Source: Neobacillus muris
Lineage (GTDB): Bacteria > Bacillota > Bacilli > Bacillales > Cytobacillaceae
Assembly (NCBI RefSeq): GCF_943193175.1
Contig: NZ_CALPDF010000048.1
Location: 1-33,842 of the forward strand
DNA length: 33,842 bases
Direction: 5' to 3'
The stretch's first letter is position 1. Each line of letters opens with the position of its first letter. Below the pieces are notes generated by a model that was not told where the DNA came from, made no database searches, and saw nothing but the letters and a program-made list of their open reading frames with translations. Of the stretch, positions 24,821 through 32,549 are shown piece by piece. The position numbers and the translations under genes are program-made.

Positions 24821-24886
24821 GTGATGAGAGAGTTCATGGTGCGTTTGATTATTTTGATTCCTCTTTGTCTTCTTTTGAGCCCCTGA
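24821..24886 (+). CDS. 21-codon hydrophobic mini-ORF under PhoP box
   Basis: The GTG or following ATG (24824) lies 5-8 nt after AAGGGAGA. The peptide starts MREFMVRLII, is almost wholly hydrophobic after two Arg, and ends LLLSP, so it would sit in the membrane or resemble a bare signal sequence. The next 250 nt (24887-25136) hold no convincing gene; an overlapping 63-codon frame (24865-25056) has no ribosome binding site, and GAGGA/TCCTC near 25032-25050 followed by GTTTTAG may be a weak terminator. The promoter is much better than the ORF. It may be a true small membrane peptide, a truncated Pho-regulon gene or a small RNA. Confidence 0.4.
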   Translation: MMREFMVRLIILIPLCLLLSP

Positions 24887-25136
24887 TTTTCTTTGAGAAT
24901 TCGTTTTTATTGGTTTGCCTTAAGAAATTTTTCCCATACCTTGCCATCCAATATATATCCCCCGATTTTAAGCGAAAGAACAGCTATATAGGTAGGGTTC
25001 ACTCACTGAAAGAATATAAAGAAGTAATGAGGAGCCTATCGAGTTCCTCGTTTTAGTCAAATTTATTAAGAAATATTATTCAATTTTTTGAATATATATA
25101 TAGAACTACGTTGATTGCCAGAAAGGAGAATTGTCC

Positions 25137-25250
25137 ATGGATAGATGTATTTCCTGCGGAGAAGAATTATCCATCATGGAGAGAAATAGAAGTGAATGCT
25201 GGGCTTGCCGGGACATAACAACGGAGGCTTATTCTGAGGAAGACGACTAG
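25137..25250 (+). CDS. 37-residue double-CxxC miniprotein
   Basis: ATG follows AAAGGAG at 9 nt. The product has C4-x2-C7 (CISCGEEL) and C21-x2-C24 (CWACRD), the spacing of a minimal zinc ribbon, and an acidic tail ending EEDD. Four cysteines in 37 residues in two CxxC pairs with a strong ribosome binding site make a real gene likely. The fold suggests zinc binding; the function is unknown. It may be co-transcribed from the PhoP-type promoter 350 nt upstream. Confidence 0.7.
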   Translation: MDRCISCGEELSIMERNRSECWACRDITTEAYSEEDD

Positions 25251-25368
25251 CGGAGCAAGCTTTTCACACAGGAGTACAACTTCTAAACCCCATTTCTCCG
25301 GGAAGTCCCCGCGATTTTAGCAGCACGCCTCTGTACCTTCGATCGTAACCAGTTTCATTTCCAAATGC

Positions 25369-25406
25369 AAAAATAAAGGCGCCATCGAAACGGTGCCTTT
25401 ATTTTT
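25369..25406. terminator. Bidirectional terminator, panF side
   Basis: AAAAATAAAGGC (25369-25380) pairs with GCCTTTATTTTT (25395-25406); the stem extends inward through GCC/GGT. It ends the panF transcript on the minus strand and can end the miniprotein transcript on the plus strand. Confidence 0.85.
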
Positions 25407-25414
25407 GTACCTGT

Positions 25415-26866
25415 TTATTTTTCAAGACCCACCTGCATATCGGAAACTTTTGGTTTCATAACAAGACTGATGGCAACGAATCCGACTAATGAAAGGATGA
25501 TGGGCATTACCACTGTGTGAAATCCAAAAGCATTTGGGTAAAACCGGTCAAACAGAATGTAAGACCCCATTCCGATGATCATGGAGGCAATCGCTCCATA
25601 CTTATTGCCCTTGCCCCAATACAAGCCCATGATTACCGGCCAGATGAATACCGATTCCAGTCCGCCGAACGAGAATAAATTAAGCCAGACGATTAAATCG
25701 GGCGGGCTCCACGCAAAAAGAATGACAATGATGCCGATTATAGCCGTGACACTAAAACTAACCTTCTTGATATGGCCATCATTGGCTTTTGGCTTAATGT
25801 AATTTAGGTACACGTCTTTGACTAAAGCGGAGCTGACTAAAATCAACAGGGCATTGACAGTCGACATGATTGCTGCCATTGGCGCTGCCAGCACGATCCC
25901 CGCCAAAAATGGCGGCAATACCTTCATTGATAGCAATGGCATCACCGTATCCCCAATCTTTATTCCTGGGAGGACAGGCCGGGCGAATACGCCAATAAGA
26001 TGCATGCCAAGCATGATAAACCCAACTACGATGGTTCCAATCACGATAGCACTGTGCATCGCCTTGGAATTTTTATAGGACATTGCCCGTACGGCGATTT
26101 GCGGCAAACCCACGACGCCAATTCCGACTAAAATCCAATAGGATGACACATAGGATGGTGTAAGGCTTCCATCCGCGCCAAACGGACTGATTAAATTAGG
26201 GTTTTCGGCTGCTAAATCGGAAATAATGTTTGAAACGCCCCCGCCGGCTTTAATCGTGGCAATTAACAGGATTAAGGTACCCAGGAACATCACCACACCT
26301 TGGACGGTATCGGTCAAAGCCACGGCCCGGAACCCGCCGACAATGACAAAAACAAGGACAGAGAATGCAAAAATAAATAAGGCCGTCGAATAGGACAATC
26401 CGGTCAGAGATTCAACTAGACGGGCACCGCCAATCCATTGCGCAATCATCGATGAAAATAGAAAAAGAATAATGCTGGCTGCCGAAAGCAAAACGACCGT
26501 TTTACTTTGATACCGTTCCTTGAGGAAATCAATCAAGGTGACCGCCTTATATTGCCGCGAGACAATAGCAAACTTTTTGCCAAGCACCATTAAGGTAAAA
26601 TAACCAGTTGCCAGCTGGGTCATGGACAACAGCACCCATCCAAGCCCCCTCGTATAAGCGACTCCTGGCCCGCCAATAAAGCTTGAGGCACTTCCATACG
26701 TGGCCACCATCGTCATGGCCAGTAAAAAGCCGCCCATCGAACGTTCCCCCAAGAAATACCCTTCCAGAAAGGAATTGGATTTTAATACTAATTTATTGGA
26801 CCAAAAACCAATCGCAAAAATAATAAACAAAAAGATAAGTAACGGTGTAATAACCCCCCAGTTCAC
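25415..26866 (-). CDS. panF: Sodium/pantothenate symporter
   Basis: 483-residue sodium:solute symporter (SSS family) with about 13 membrane helices, importing pantothenate, the coenzyme A precursor, with sodium. Close matches to E. coli PanF by recall are YFLGERSMGGFLLAMT, SSFIGGPGVAYTRGLGWVLL, KVLPPFLAGIVLAAPMAAI and WLNLFSFGGLESVFIWP. The GTG start follows GAGGAGG and overlaps the upstream yhdT stop by four bases. E. coli has the same yhdT-panF gene order, which strengthens the call. Confidence 0.9.
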   Translation of the reverse strand: MNWGVITPLLIFLFIIFAIGFWSNKLVLKSNSFLEGYFLGERSMGGFLLAMTMVATYGSASSFIGGPGVAYTRGLGWVLLSMTQLATGYFTLMVLGKKFAIVSRQYKAVTLIDFLKERYQSKTVVLLSAASIILFLFSSMIAQWIGGARLVESLTGLSYSTALFIFAFSVLVFVIVGGFRAVALTDTVQGVVMFLGTLILLIATIKAGGGVSNIISDLAAENPNLISPFGADGSLTPSYVSSYWILVGIGVVGLPQIAVRAMSYKNSKAMHSAIVIGTIVVGFIMLGMHLIGVFARPVLPGIKIGDTVMPLLSMKVLPPFLAGIVLAAPMAAIMSTVNALLILVSSALVKDVYLNYIKPKANDGHIKKVSFSVTAIIGIIVILFAWSPPDLIVWLNLFSFGGLESVFIWPVIMGLYWGKGNKYGAIASMIIGMGSYILFDRFYPNAFGFHTVVMPIILSLVGFVAISLVMKPKVSDMQVGLEK

Positions 26867-27150
26867 AGTTTTTCCTCCTCTTCTATTTCAAAAGGAACAT
26901 CCTTGAAGAAAAACTTAACCGTCAGGCTCACCAGAACAATCATTAAAAGAGTGCCGACGATGCAGCTGTAAAAAAACCATGCAGGTAATCCCCATATGTA
27001 CTGATAGTCTTCCACTTTTGCTGAACCAAGCCCATAGCTGAACCCGTACCACCAAATAAAATTTATGATAACAAGAATGACTCCGATCAGGGCTTCTCTA
27101 TGGGCAATCTTAAAACGCTTGTCCAAAGGCGCTTCCGTCTTTTTCACCAT
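26863..27150 (-). CDS. yhdT: YhdT-family (DUF997) small membrane protein
   Basis: 95 residues starting MVKKTEAPLDKRF, with two membrane helices (about 25-47 and 58-85) and WWYGFSYGLG and GLPAWFFYSCIVG between and in them, as in DUF997 proteins that accompany PanF-type symporters. An upstream TTG would place the start inside the AGGAGG ribosome binding site, so the ATG (or next GTG) is chosen. It is probably an accessory subunit of the symporter; the role is inferred from conserved pairing. Confidence 0.85.
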   Translation of the reverse strand: MVKKTEAPLDKRFKIAHREALIGVILVIINFIWWYGFSYGLGSAKVEDYQYIWGLPAWFFYSCIVGTLLMIVLVSLTVKFFFKDVPFEIEEEEKL

Positions 27151-27239
27151 AATCCTCCTCAATAGCTGATATGTTATTTTTCACTAACCATGAACATTTT
27201 ACCAAACATATCGTGCAAAAAAAGAAAAATGCACAAAAA

Positions 27240-27265
27240 ACCTAATGTGCCAAAGCTCATTAGGT
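27240..27265 (-). terminator. Terminator of GGDEF gene
   Basis: On the minus strand ACCTAATG (27265-27258) pairs with CATTAGGT (27247-27240) and is followed by TTTTTTG. It lies about 35 nt past the GGDEF gene stop. Confidence 0.85.
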
Positions 27266-27299
27266 GAAGATGTATGGGGATTTTTAAGAAGATGGGCTG

Positions 27300-27974
27300 T
27301 CAGGATGGGACTCTTTTCATTTTGCATTCATACATCTGCCTATCAGCGGCGATCAGCAGATCCTGAATGTTGGATGCGTCCCTGGGATATACCGCCATTC
27401 CGATCGAAACGGATATATCCATCCCCAGTTCAGTGGATAATTGTTGTAACCCGGCCGCAATCCGTTCTGACATCGCTCTTGTTTTTTGCATATTAGCATG
27501 CGGACAAACAATCAAAAATTCGTCGCCGCCCCATCTGGCAGCAATATCACGTTTGCCAATGCTCGATGCCAGAATGAGAGACACGTTTTGGAGGACGAGA
27601 TCCCCTGTCTCGTGCCCATATTGATCATTAATTTGTTTAAAATTATTGCAGTCCAACACTGAGATGGTTAATGTATCAATCTTTTTATCCATTTTTGTTA
27701 TCAGTTTTGGGGTAACCTTTGTCATATACCGGCGATTATAAAGCCCCGTCAAAGCGTCTTTTTCCGAAAGGAATTTGGCAGCATCATATTGTTTTCCCAG
27801 CCACCAAAAAAGGGGCGAAAATAAAGGAATAAACAATAGATCCCATTTGATTTGATTATGTACAAACATAAACTCATAGGAAGCTTCCAAATCCGCTAAA
27901 AAGTAAAAAGAATGCCAGCCTATAACGATGGTAACATAAATGATGACAATACTAATTCTCCCCGAATATTTCAT
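27300..27974 (-). CDS. Membrane-anchored GGDEF diguanylate cyclase
   Basis: 224 residues. Two N-terminal hydrophobic segments (about 7-27 and 44-60) leave only a short external loop, followed by a GGDEF domain (about 65-224). DALTGLYNRRYM opens the domain and RWGGDEFLIVCP carries the intact active-site motif, so c-di-GMP synthesis from two GTP is likely. The RxxD inhibitory site normally seven residues before GGDEF is absent (GKRD), implying no product inhibition through that site. No sensor domain is visible. The ATG follows AGGAG. It is a single-gene unit with its own terminator. Confidence 0.88.
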   Translation of the reverse strand: MKYSGRISIVIIYVTIVIGWHSFYFLADLEASYEFMFVHNQIKWDLLFIPLFSPLFWWLGKQYDAAKFLSEKDALTGLYNRRYMTKVTPKLITKMDKKIDTLTISVLDCNNFKQINDQYGHETGDLVLQNVSLILASSIGKRDIAARWGGDEFLIVCPHANMQKTRAMSERIAAGLQQLSTELGMDISVSIGMAVYPRDASNIQDLLIAADRQMYECKMKRVPS

Positions 27975-28074
27975 ATGGGACTCCTGATTATTTTCTTTTT
28001 TAACATAATTTTATACTAAACAGGGAAGTTTTGTAACTCTTTTGCCAGAATCGATGTGAACATTTTACTAACGC

Positions 28075-28220
28075 TGCATGACGGCAAAATGGTGGAGTAG
28101 ATCAATGTTTTGTCGTCTTGATGGGGTCATGGCGACATAAACAGTGAAGAAGTTCAGGGTTTTGTCTTCATAAAGAGGATATGTCCACAAAACGGTGGAG
28201 AGAATCAAGTCTAAAACTCT
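28075..28220. repeat. Decayed CATGACGACAAA repeat array
   Basis: Three diverged units begin CATGACGGC (28077), CATGGCGAC (28128) and TATGTCCAC (28180), 51-52 bp apart, the same period as the intact array at 1-260. Each has a partner near its far end, TTTTGTCGTCTTG (28108), GTTTTGTCTTCAT (28159) and TCTAAAACTC, so each could form a hairpin. The rest of 27975-28295 holds TAAAAT (28250-28255), a possible -10 of the peroxiredoxin gene, and its AAGGAGGAG ribosome binding site. Confidence 0.6.
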
Positions 28221-28295
28221 CTTCCTAGGATAATCCTGTGCAAATTGGGTAAAATTAGAGAAGTATGTCTAACTTCTGAATAAGGAGGAGTGCCA

Positions 28296-28766
28296 ATGGA
28301 AGAGTCTTTAAAAATCGGCGAACCTGCACCTGATTTTTCATTGCCGGCAACAACAAAGGACCCGCTTGCCCTGTCTGATTATAAAGGCAAAAAGAATATG
28401 GTCATTGCCTTTTATGGAATGGACTTTACACCAGGCTGAATTAAGGAAATCGCCTCTTGGAAAGAGGACTATAAACGATTTGAGCAGCTAGATGCCGAAG
28501 TGCTGGGCATAAGTGTCGATCATATCCATTCACACCGTGTTTTTGCTGCCAGCATGGGGACACTCCCATACCCATTAGTTTCGGATTGGCATAAACAAAC
28601 CGTCAAGGATTATAAAGTGTTTAATGAAAAAAGCGAGGTAGCCATCCGTTCCGTCTTTGTCGTCGACAAAACCGGAACCATCCGCTATACGAATACTTCC
28701 TTTAAAGCAGACAAGAAAGAGGATTATGAGGCTGTTTTTGCCGAACTGGAGAAGTTATCACAATAA
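28296..28766 (+). CDS. Peroxiredoxin with in-frame TGA at the catalytic position (candidate selenoprotein)
   Basis: Reading from the ATG (28296, 7 nt after AAGGAGGAG) to TAA (28764) gives 156 codons of AhpC/TSA-type peroxiredoxin, broken only by TGA at 28437-28439, codon 48. It follows FYGMDFTPG and precedes IKEIASW; in the family this position is the peroxidatic Cys of TPxC. Both halves fit one domain: GEPAPDFSLP at the start, LGISVDHIHSH and PLVSDW centrally, SVFVVDKTGTI at the end. No other stop, frameshift or decay is visible. The translated protein has no Cys, so it would be a one-selenocysteine enzyme reducing peroxides with external thiols. A SECIS-like hairpin follows the TGA. Alternatives are a recent TGC/TGT-to-TGA nonsense mutation or a sequencing error. 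If TGA ends translation, a 47-residue inactive fragment results. Confidence 0.75.
28447..28481 (+). promoter_or_regulatory. Candidate bacterial SECIS hairpin
   Basis: Upper stem CCTCTT (28453-28458) pairs with AAGAGG (28462-28467) around loop GGA. Lower stem AAATCG (28447-28452) pairs with CGATTT (28476-28481), leaving an 8-nt bulge on the 3' side. The apical loop starts 19 nt after the TGA. Known bacterial SECIS rules ask for an apical stem-loop with G in the first two loop positions, about 16-37 nt after the UGA; this fits. The bulged U of the E. coli fdhF element is not evident. It lies inside the coding frame, as expected for bacteria. Confidence 0.6.
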
Positions 28767-28774
28767 AAGCAAAA

Positions 28775-28800
28775 GGAGCACGATTCAATGGAATCGTGCT
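28775..28800 (-). terminator. Terminator of amidohydrolase operon
   Basis: AGCACGATTC (28777-28786) and GAATCGTGCT (28791-28800) form a perfect 10-bp stem with a 4-nt loop. On the minus strand it is followed by CCTTTTGCTTTT, so it serves the leftward operon best; it also lies just past the peroxiredoxin stop. Confidence 0.75.
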
Positions 28801-28812
28801 CTCCTCATGTCG

Positions 28813-29988
28813 TTATTCATGTAAATAAGCCCAAGCATATTGCGCATAAAGTTCCGCTCCGATTACAAGCGCGTCCTCATCAATATTAAATTTCCCATGA
28901 TGGTGGGCCCACTGGGTATCTTTTTCCGGATTGCCGCTGCCAACAAGTGCAAAGCTGCCAGGAACCACTTCCATATAGTCACTGAAATCCTCTCCGCCCA
29001 TTGTCGGCTTTTCATTGAAAACGGCGTCTGCGCCAAATGCCTCCGTGATAACCCTTTGGGCCAATTTGGCACTGGATTCATCATTAATAACGGCCTGCGT
29101 TCCGCGGGTATATTCCACCTTCGCTGTGGCGCCATAAACTGCGGCGACCTGTTCGGCATAGTGCTGAAGCTGGGCTTCTATGTGATCCCTCACCTTAGGG
29201 TCAAAGCAGCGAACCGTTCCCTCGATCACCGCATTCTCCGCAATCACATTGAAGCGGGTGCCGACCACCATTTTTCCAATCGTCAGAACGGCTGGCTGCT
29301 GGGCATCAATCGTTCTGGAAACAACGGTTTGCACATTCATGACGAACGAGGAAGCCACGATGGCGGCATCAATACAAGCATGCGGCAGGGCGCCATGGCC
29401 GCCTTTCCCTTTGAATGTTACTTTAAATAAATCAGCGGAAGCGAAAGAAGGCCCCGGTGTACAAGATACTTTACCAGTTGGCATTTGCGACCAAATATGC
29501 ATGCCGAAGACGTTATCTACACCCTCGACTGCCCCCTGCTTAACAAAGGCTTTGGCGCCTTCTGCCACCTCCTCAGCCGGCTGGAATAATAACCGGACAT
29601 TTCCCGGCAAATCGGCTTTATGTTCATGTAACACTTTAGCCGCAATCAGCAGCATCGCAGTATGGGAGTCATGGCCGCACGCATGCATTTTCCCATCAAA
29701 CTTCGAAGCATAGGGCAATTCCTTATTCAGCTCTTCTACCGAAAGGGCATCCATGTCTCCTCTTAGCGCCACTGTTTTTCCAGGCTTGCCGCCTTCAATT
29801 TCGGCAATGACACCCGTTGGCTCCGCCCGGCGGTAAGAGATTCCTAATTGATCCAAATACTCACAAACAAAATTTGTCGTATTGAATTCTTCCCAGGATA
29901 GTTCCGGCTCACTATGCAGCTTCCTGCGGATTGCTGTTAGCTCCTCACTGTAGCTTTGAATGGCTGCTTTAATTCTTTCATTCATCAT
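28813..29988 (-). CDS. M20D-family amidohydrolase
   Basis: 391-residue metallo-amidohydrolase of the hippurate / N-acyl-amino-acid / IAA-conjugate hydrolase group. Metal and catalytic motifs visible are RRKLHSEPELSWEE, LRGDMDAL, HACGHDSHTAML, FQPAEEVAEGA with the catalytic Glu pair, GMHIWS, the lid-domain GKGGHGALPH and the C-terminal TMGGEDFSDY. It would release an amino acid or aromatic acid from an N-acyl conjugate in the cytoplasm. The first ATG lies four bases past the upstream stop, with its ribosome binding site inside that gene, so it is coupled to the carbamoylase-type gene. Exact substrate not predictable. Confidence 0.9.
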   Translation of the reverse strand: MMNERIKAAIQSYSEELTAIRRKLHSEPELSWEEFNTTNFVCEYLDQLGISYRRAEPTGVIAEIEGGKPGKTVALRGDMDALSVEELNKELPYASKFDGKMHACGHDSHTAMLLIAAKVLHEHKADLPGNVRLLFQPAEEVAEGAKAFVKQGAVEGVDNVFGMHIWSQMPTGKVSCTPGPSFASADLFKVTFKGKGGHGALPHACIDAAIVASSFVMNVQTVVSRTIDAQQPAVLTIGKMVVGTRFNVIAENAVIEGTVRCFDPKVRDHIEAQLQHYAEQVAAVYGATAKVEYTRGTQAVINDESSAKLAQRVITEAFGADAVFNEKPTMGGEDFSDYMEVVPGSFALVGSGNPEKDTQWAHHHGKFNIDEDALVIGAELYAQYAWAYLHE

Positions 29989-29989
29989 T

Positions 29990-31219
29990 TTACTCGGCCT
30001 CCGTTAATTTCTTGGCTGTTTCATATAGAATTTCCACGGCATTTGCTATATGAAGCGAGTCTGACCATTCTTCCGGGCAATGGCTGAGCCCATCTTTACT
30101 AGGAATAAACAGCATGCCTACTTCCGTCACATCAGATAAAACCATGGCGTCGTGGCCAGCCCCGCTGTTCATGGAGCAATATGGGATGTTCCTGGCACTG
30201 CTGGTTTGTTTTAAAATTGAAACAATTTCTGGATTCATTGCTTTCGGCTGCATATATAATTGCTGGACAGCTGTTATTTGAATTCCGTTTTTACGATAGG
30301 AATCGATTAATTCGTTCAACTTGCCAATCACATTTTGGATATGTTCTTCTTTACCAGATCGGATATCGACAGTGAAGACGGTTTTCTTCGGAATCACATT
30401 GGCACCGTTCGGGAATACATGTAACTTCCCAGTCGTTATGACAGTACCCTCTCCTTCCTCAATGGCAAGTGCAGGGAATTGGGCAATCATTTGTGCCGCC
30501 GCCACCAACGCATCCGCACGGCGGTCCATTGGTGTGGTTCCAGCATGTCCGGCCTGTCCTTCCACAGTAATTTCAAATTGCGTCAGACCGACAATCGTTT
30601 CCACGACACCGATGGGAATGTTCTTGCCTTCTAAAATAGGTCCCTGCTCAATATGCAATTCCAGAAAGGCTTTCATGGTCTTGGAGTCCCGCTTTTTAGG
30701 GAGCGATGGGTCCAGTCCAATGCTGGCCATCGCTTCCACTGTAGAAATGCCGTCATGATCCTTTAAATTTTTAAACTCTTCCTCGCCAAGCAGTCCCGTC
30801 ATGCCTCGTGACCCCATTAATCCGCCGCCAAATCTCGCCCCTTCTTCCTCAATAAGGGCAATCACTTCCAGCGGGTATTTGGGCTTGAGTTGGTTTTGGG
30901 CAAAAAGCGCCGCGACTTCCAACCCAGCGACGACTCCTGCTGGGCCATCATAGGAGCCTCCATTCGGGACGGAGTCAAAATGAGAGCCAATTAAAACGCT
31001 CGGCGCATCCTTTAGCGTTCCTTCCAATTTTCCGAAAATATTGCCTAAGCCGTCTTCCCGGACCTGCAATCCATATTCCTTCATTTTTCCTTTAATATAT
31101 TCTCGAGCCTGCTTGTCTTCCTGGCTGTAGGTAAGCCGGGTTGTCCCTTTCCCAGGCGTTGCAGTAAATTGACTTAATGTATCAATATGTCCTTCAATTC
31201 GGGTTTGAAGGTCTTCCAT
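29990..31219 (-). CDS. Hydantoinase/carbamoylase-family amidase (M20)
   Basis: 409 residues, zinc-dependent amidase of the N-carbamoyl-L-amino acid hydrolase / allantoate amidohydrolase / beta-ureidopropionase family. Hallmarks are TRLTYSQEDKQAREYI near the start, GSHFDSVPNGGSYDGPAGV (metal ligands), EEEGARFGGGLMGSRGM, ELHIEQGPILE, GQAGHAGTTPMDRR and MNSGAGHDAM. It cleaves a carbamoyl or ureido group, giving ammonia, CO2 and an amino acid. The ATG follows GGAGGGGATTG. It is the middle gene of three, between a transporter and a second M20 enzyme, suggesting uptake and stepwise hydrolysis of an N-substituted amino acid. Confidence 0.9.
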   Translation of the reverse strand: MEDLQTRIEGHIDTLSQFTATPGKGTTRLTYSQEDKQAREYIKGKMKEYGLQVREDGLGNIFGKLEGTLKDAPSVLIGSHFDSVPNGGSYDGPAGVVAGLEVAALFAQNQLKPKYPLEVIALIEEEGARFGGGLMGSRGMTGLLGEEEFKNLKDHDGISTVEAMASIGLDPSLPKKRDSKTMKAFLELHIEQGPILEGKNIPIGVVETIVGLTQFEITVEGQAGHAGTTPMDRRADALVAAAQMIAQFPALAIEEGEGTVITTGKLHVFPNGANVIPKKTVFTVDIRSGKEEHIQNVIGKLNELIDSYRKNGIQITAVQQLYMQPKAMNPEIVSILKQTSSARNIPYCSMNSGAGHDAMVLSDVTEVGMLFIPSKDGLSHCPEEWSDSLHIANAVEILYETAKKLTEAE

Positions 31220-31237
31220 TTCAATCCCCTCCGTTTA

Positions 31238-32434
31238 TTACAAAAATTTCACGAAAATGCCTGCTAAAACAACCGAAACAATCGTAACGGTGATAAACCC
31301 GCCAACCAGCATTGGAGGCAGCATGTAGCTCGTCAGCACTTCTTTTTCCTTTTCATCATGGGTCAAGGATTTAATAACTTCGTTCGTAATAATGAAGTCA
31401 GCTGGAAAACCATATAGAGCCGTTAAGGAAACAGCAAATGCCATTTCTTTGCTGACCTTCAGGATTTTGCCGGCAATAAAGGAGAAAATGTACATCCCAA
31501 TGACCCCGATCACAATCGTGCCGATCAGCGGCCAGATGATTTCCAGCATCATGCTTGGTGTTGCTTGCTTTAATCCGTCAAAAATAAATAACATCAGACC
31601 CATAATCGCAAAGCCAAAGCCATTTGCTTTTTGTAAAGACTGCTTTTCCAAAAATCCGATACTTTTGCCGACGATCCCAAACAATAAGCAAAGGACGAAT
31701 GGGCTGATCGAGACAACCGGTGCTAATAGGGTTGAAACTAAGTAGGCTAGAAATGCAGCAACAGCGAGTCTAAAAAACTTAAAAAATTCGGTGTTATATT
31801 TTTCAGGAAGGTTTTTAAATAGTTTAAGCTCTGTTTCTGCAGCAGTTGCTACTTCGGCAGATGCTTGTACCTGGTCTGCAGATACTAATTCTCCCCTGCG
31901 GTATTTTTCAAGCAGGCGTTTTCCCTCTTTTTTCAACATGATCGAGGTAAGCGGGTATCCGGCGAACCCCTGCATGACATAGATGACAATCGCAAATACG
32001 GATAAGGAGGCAAGTCCGGCAGCCTTTGCACCCTCTGACATAATTAGGGCAGAAACCACACCGCCCACTAAAGGCGGAACTGCGACAACCATTGTTTTAA
32101 ATCCATAAATGAAAGTACCGATTCCTAATAAAAATACAATGATTCCTAAAATTCCTGAGATAGCTATGAGAATGGTCTTCCACTGGGCTTTCAATTCCTT
32201 CAAGGACAATAAAGTTCCCATATTGGTAATAAGCAGGTACATCAATAGTGTAGCAACTACTGATGGGATCCCGGCAATGGAGACAATTTCTTTTGGGAAG
32301 AATGTCCAATATCCAATGAGAAACAGGACAGCACTGATAAACATTGACGGCACCCAGGCCTTGGTTCTAATCGCGACCCAATCCCCAACTAATAAGATAA
32401 AAATAACGATCACTAAGGCAAGCATTTGTGACAT
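31238..32434 (-). CDS. Polytopic membrane transporter, GltS-like
   Basis: 398 residues with about 10-11 hydrophobic helices and a hydrophilic central loop (about 168-215). The two halves look like an inverted repeat: GGVVSALIMSEGAKAAG in the first and YGFPADFIITNEVIKSL in the second. This recalls sodium/glutamate symporters and related inverted-repeat carriers, but I cannot place it in a named family with confidence. Position as first gene of an operon with two amidohydrolases implies it imports their substrate. The ATG follows GAAGGTG. A promoter and cre site precede it. Confidence 0.72.
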   Translation of the reverse strand: MSQMLALVIVIFILLVGDWVAIRTKAWVPSMFISAVLFLIGYWTFFPKEIVSIAGIPSVVATLLMYLLITNMGTLLSLKELKAQWKTILIAISGILGIIVFLLGIGTFIYGFKTMVVAVPPLVGGVVSALIMSEGAKAAGLASLSVFAIVIYVMQGFAGYPLTSIMLKKEGKRLLEKYRRGELVSADQVQASAEVATAAETELKLFKNLPEKYNTEFFKFFRLAVAAFLAYLVSTLLAPVVSISPFVLCLLFGIVGKSIGFLEKQSLQKANGFGFAIMGLMLFIFDGLKQATPSMMLEIIWPLIGTIVIGVIGMYIFSFIAGKILKVSKEMAFAVSLTALYGFPADFIITNEVIKSLTHDEKEKEVLTSYMLPPMLVGGFITVTIVSVVLAGIFVKFL

Positions 32435-32498
32435 AAGTGCACCTTCTTTTCTTGTTTTTAGAATAATTTTATAATAAAGAAAATATTATGTTATTAAA

Positions 32499-32527
32499 AT
32501 AATAATATAATTATATTTTTCAGTCAA
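32499..32527 (-). promoter_or_regulatory. Sigma-A promoter of amidohydrolase operon
   Basis: On the minus strand TTGACT (32527-32522) and TATTAT (32504-32499) with an exact 17-nt spacer, in a very AT-rich region about 65 nt before the transporter start. Confidence 0.75.
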
Positions 32528-32549
32528 TTTAAACTATTAAAATTTTTAA

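Noticed and set aside
28500..28766. Separate 88-residue gene starting at GTG
   Set aside because: No ribosome binding site precedes the GTG, and the upstream in-frame sequence is the first third of the same peroxiredoxin domain with a strong ribosome binding site.
28296..28766. Simple pseudogene
   Set aside because: Not excluded, but not preferred: one TGA exactly at the catalytic residue, a SECIS-like hairpin at correct distance, and no other damage fit Sec better than random decay.
28840..29430. 196-codon ORF on the plus strand
   Set aside because: It is an antisense shadow of the M20D amidohydrolase and has no family features.
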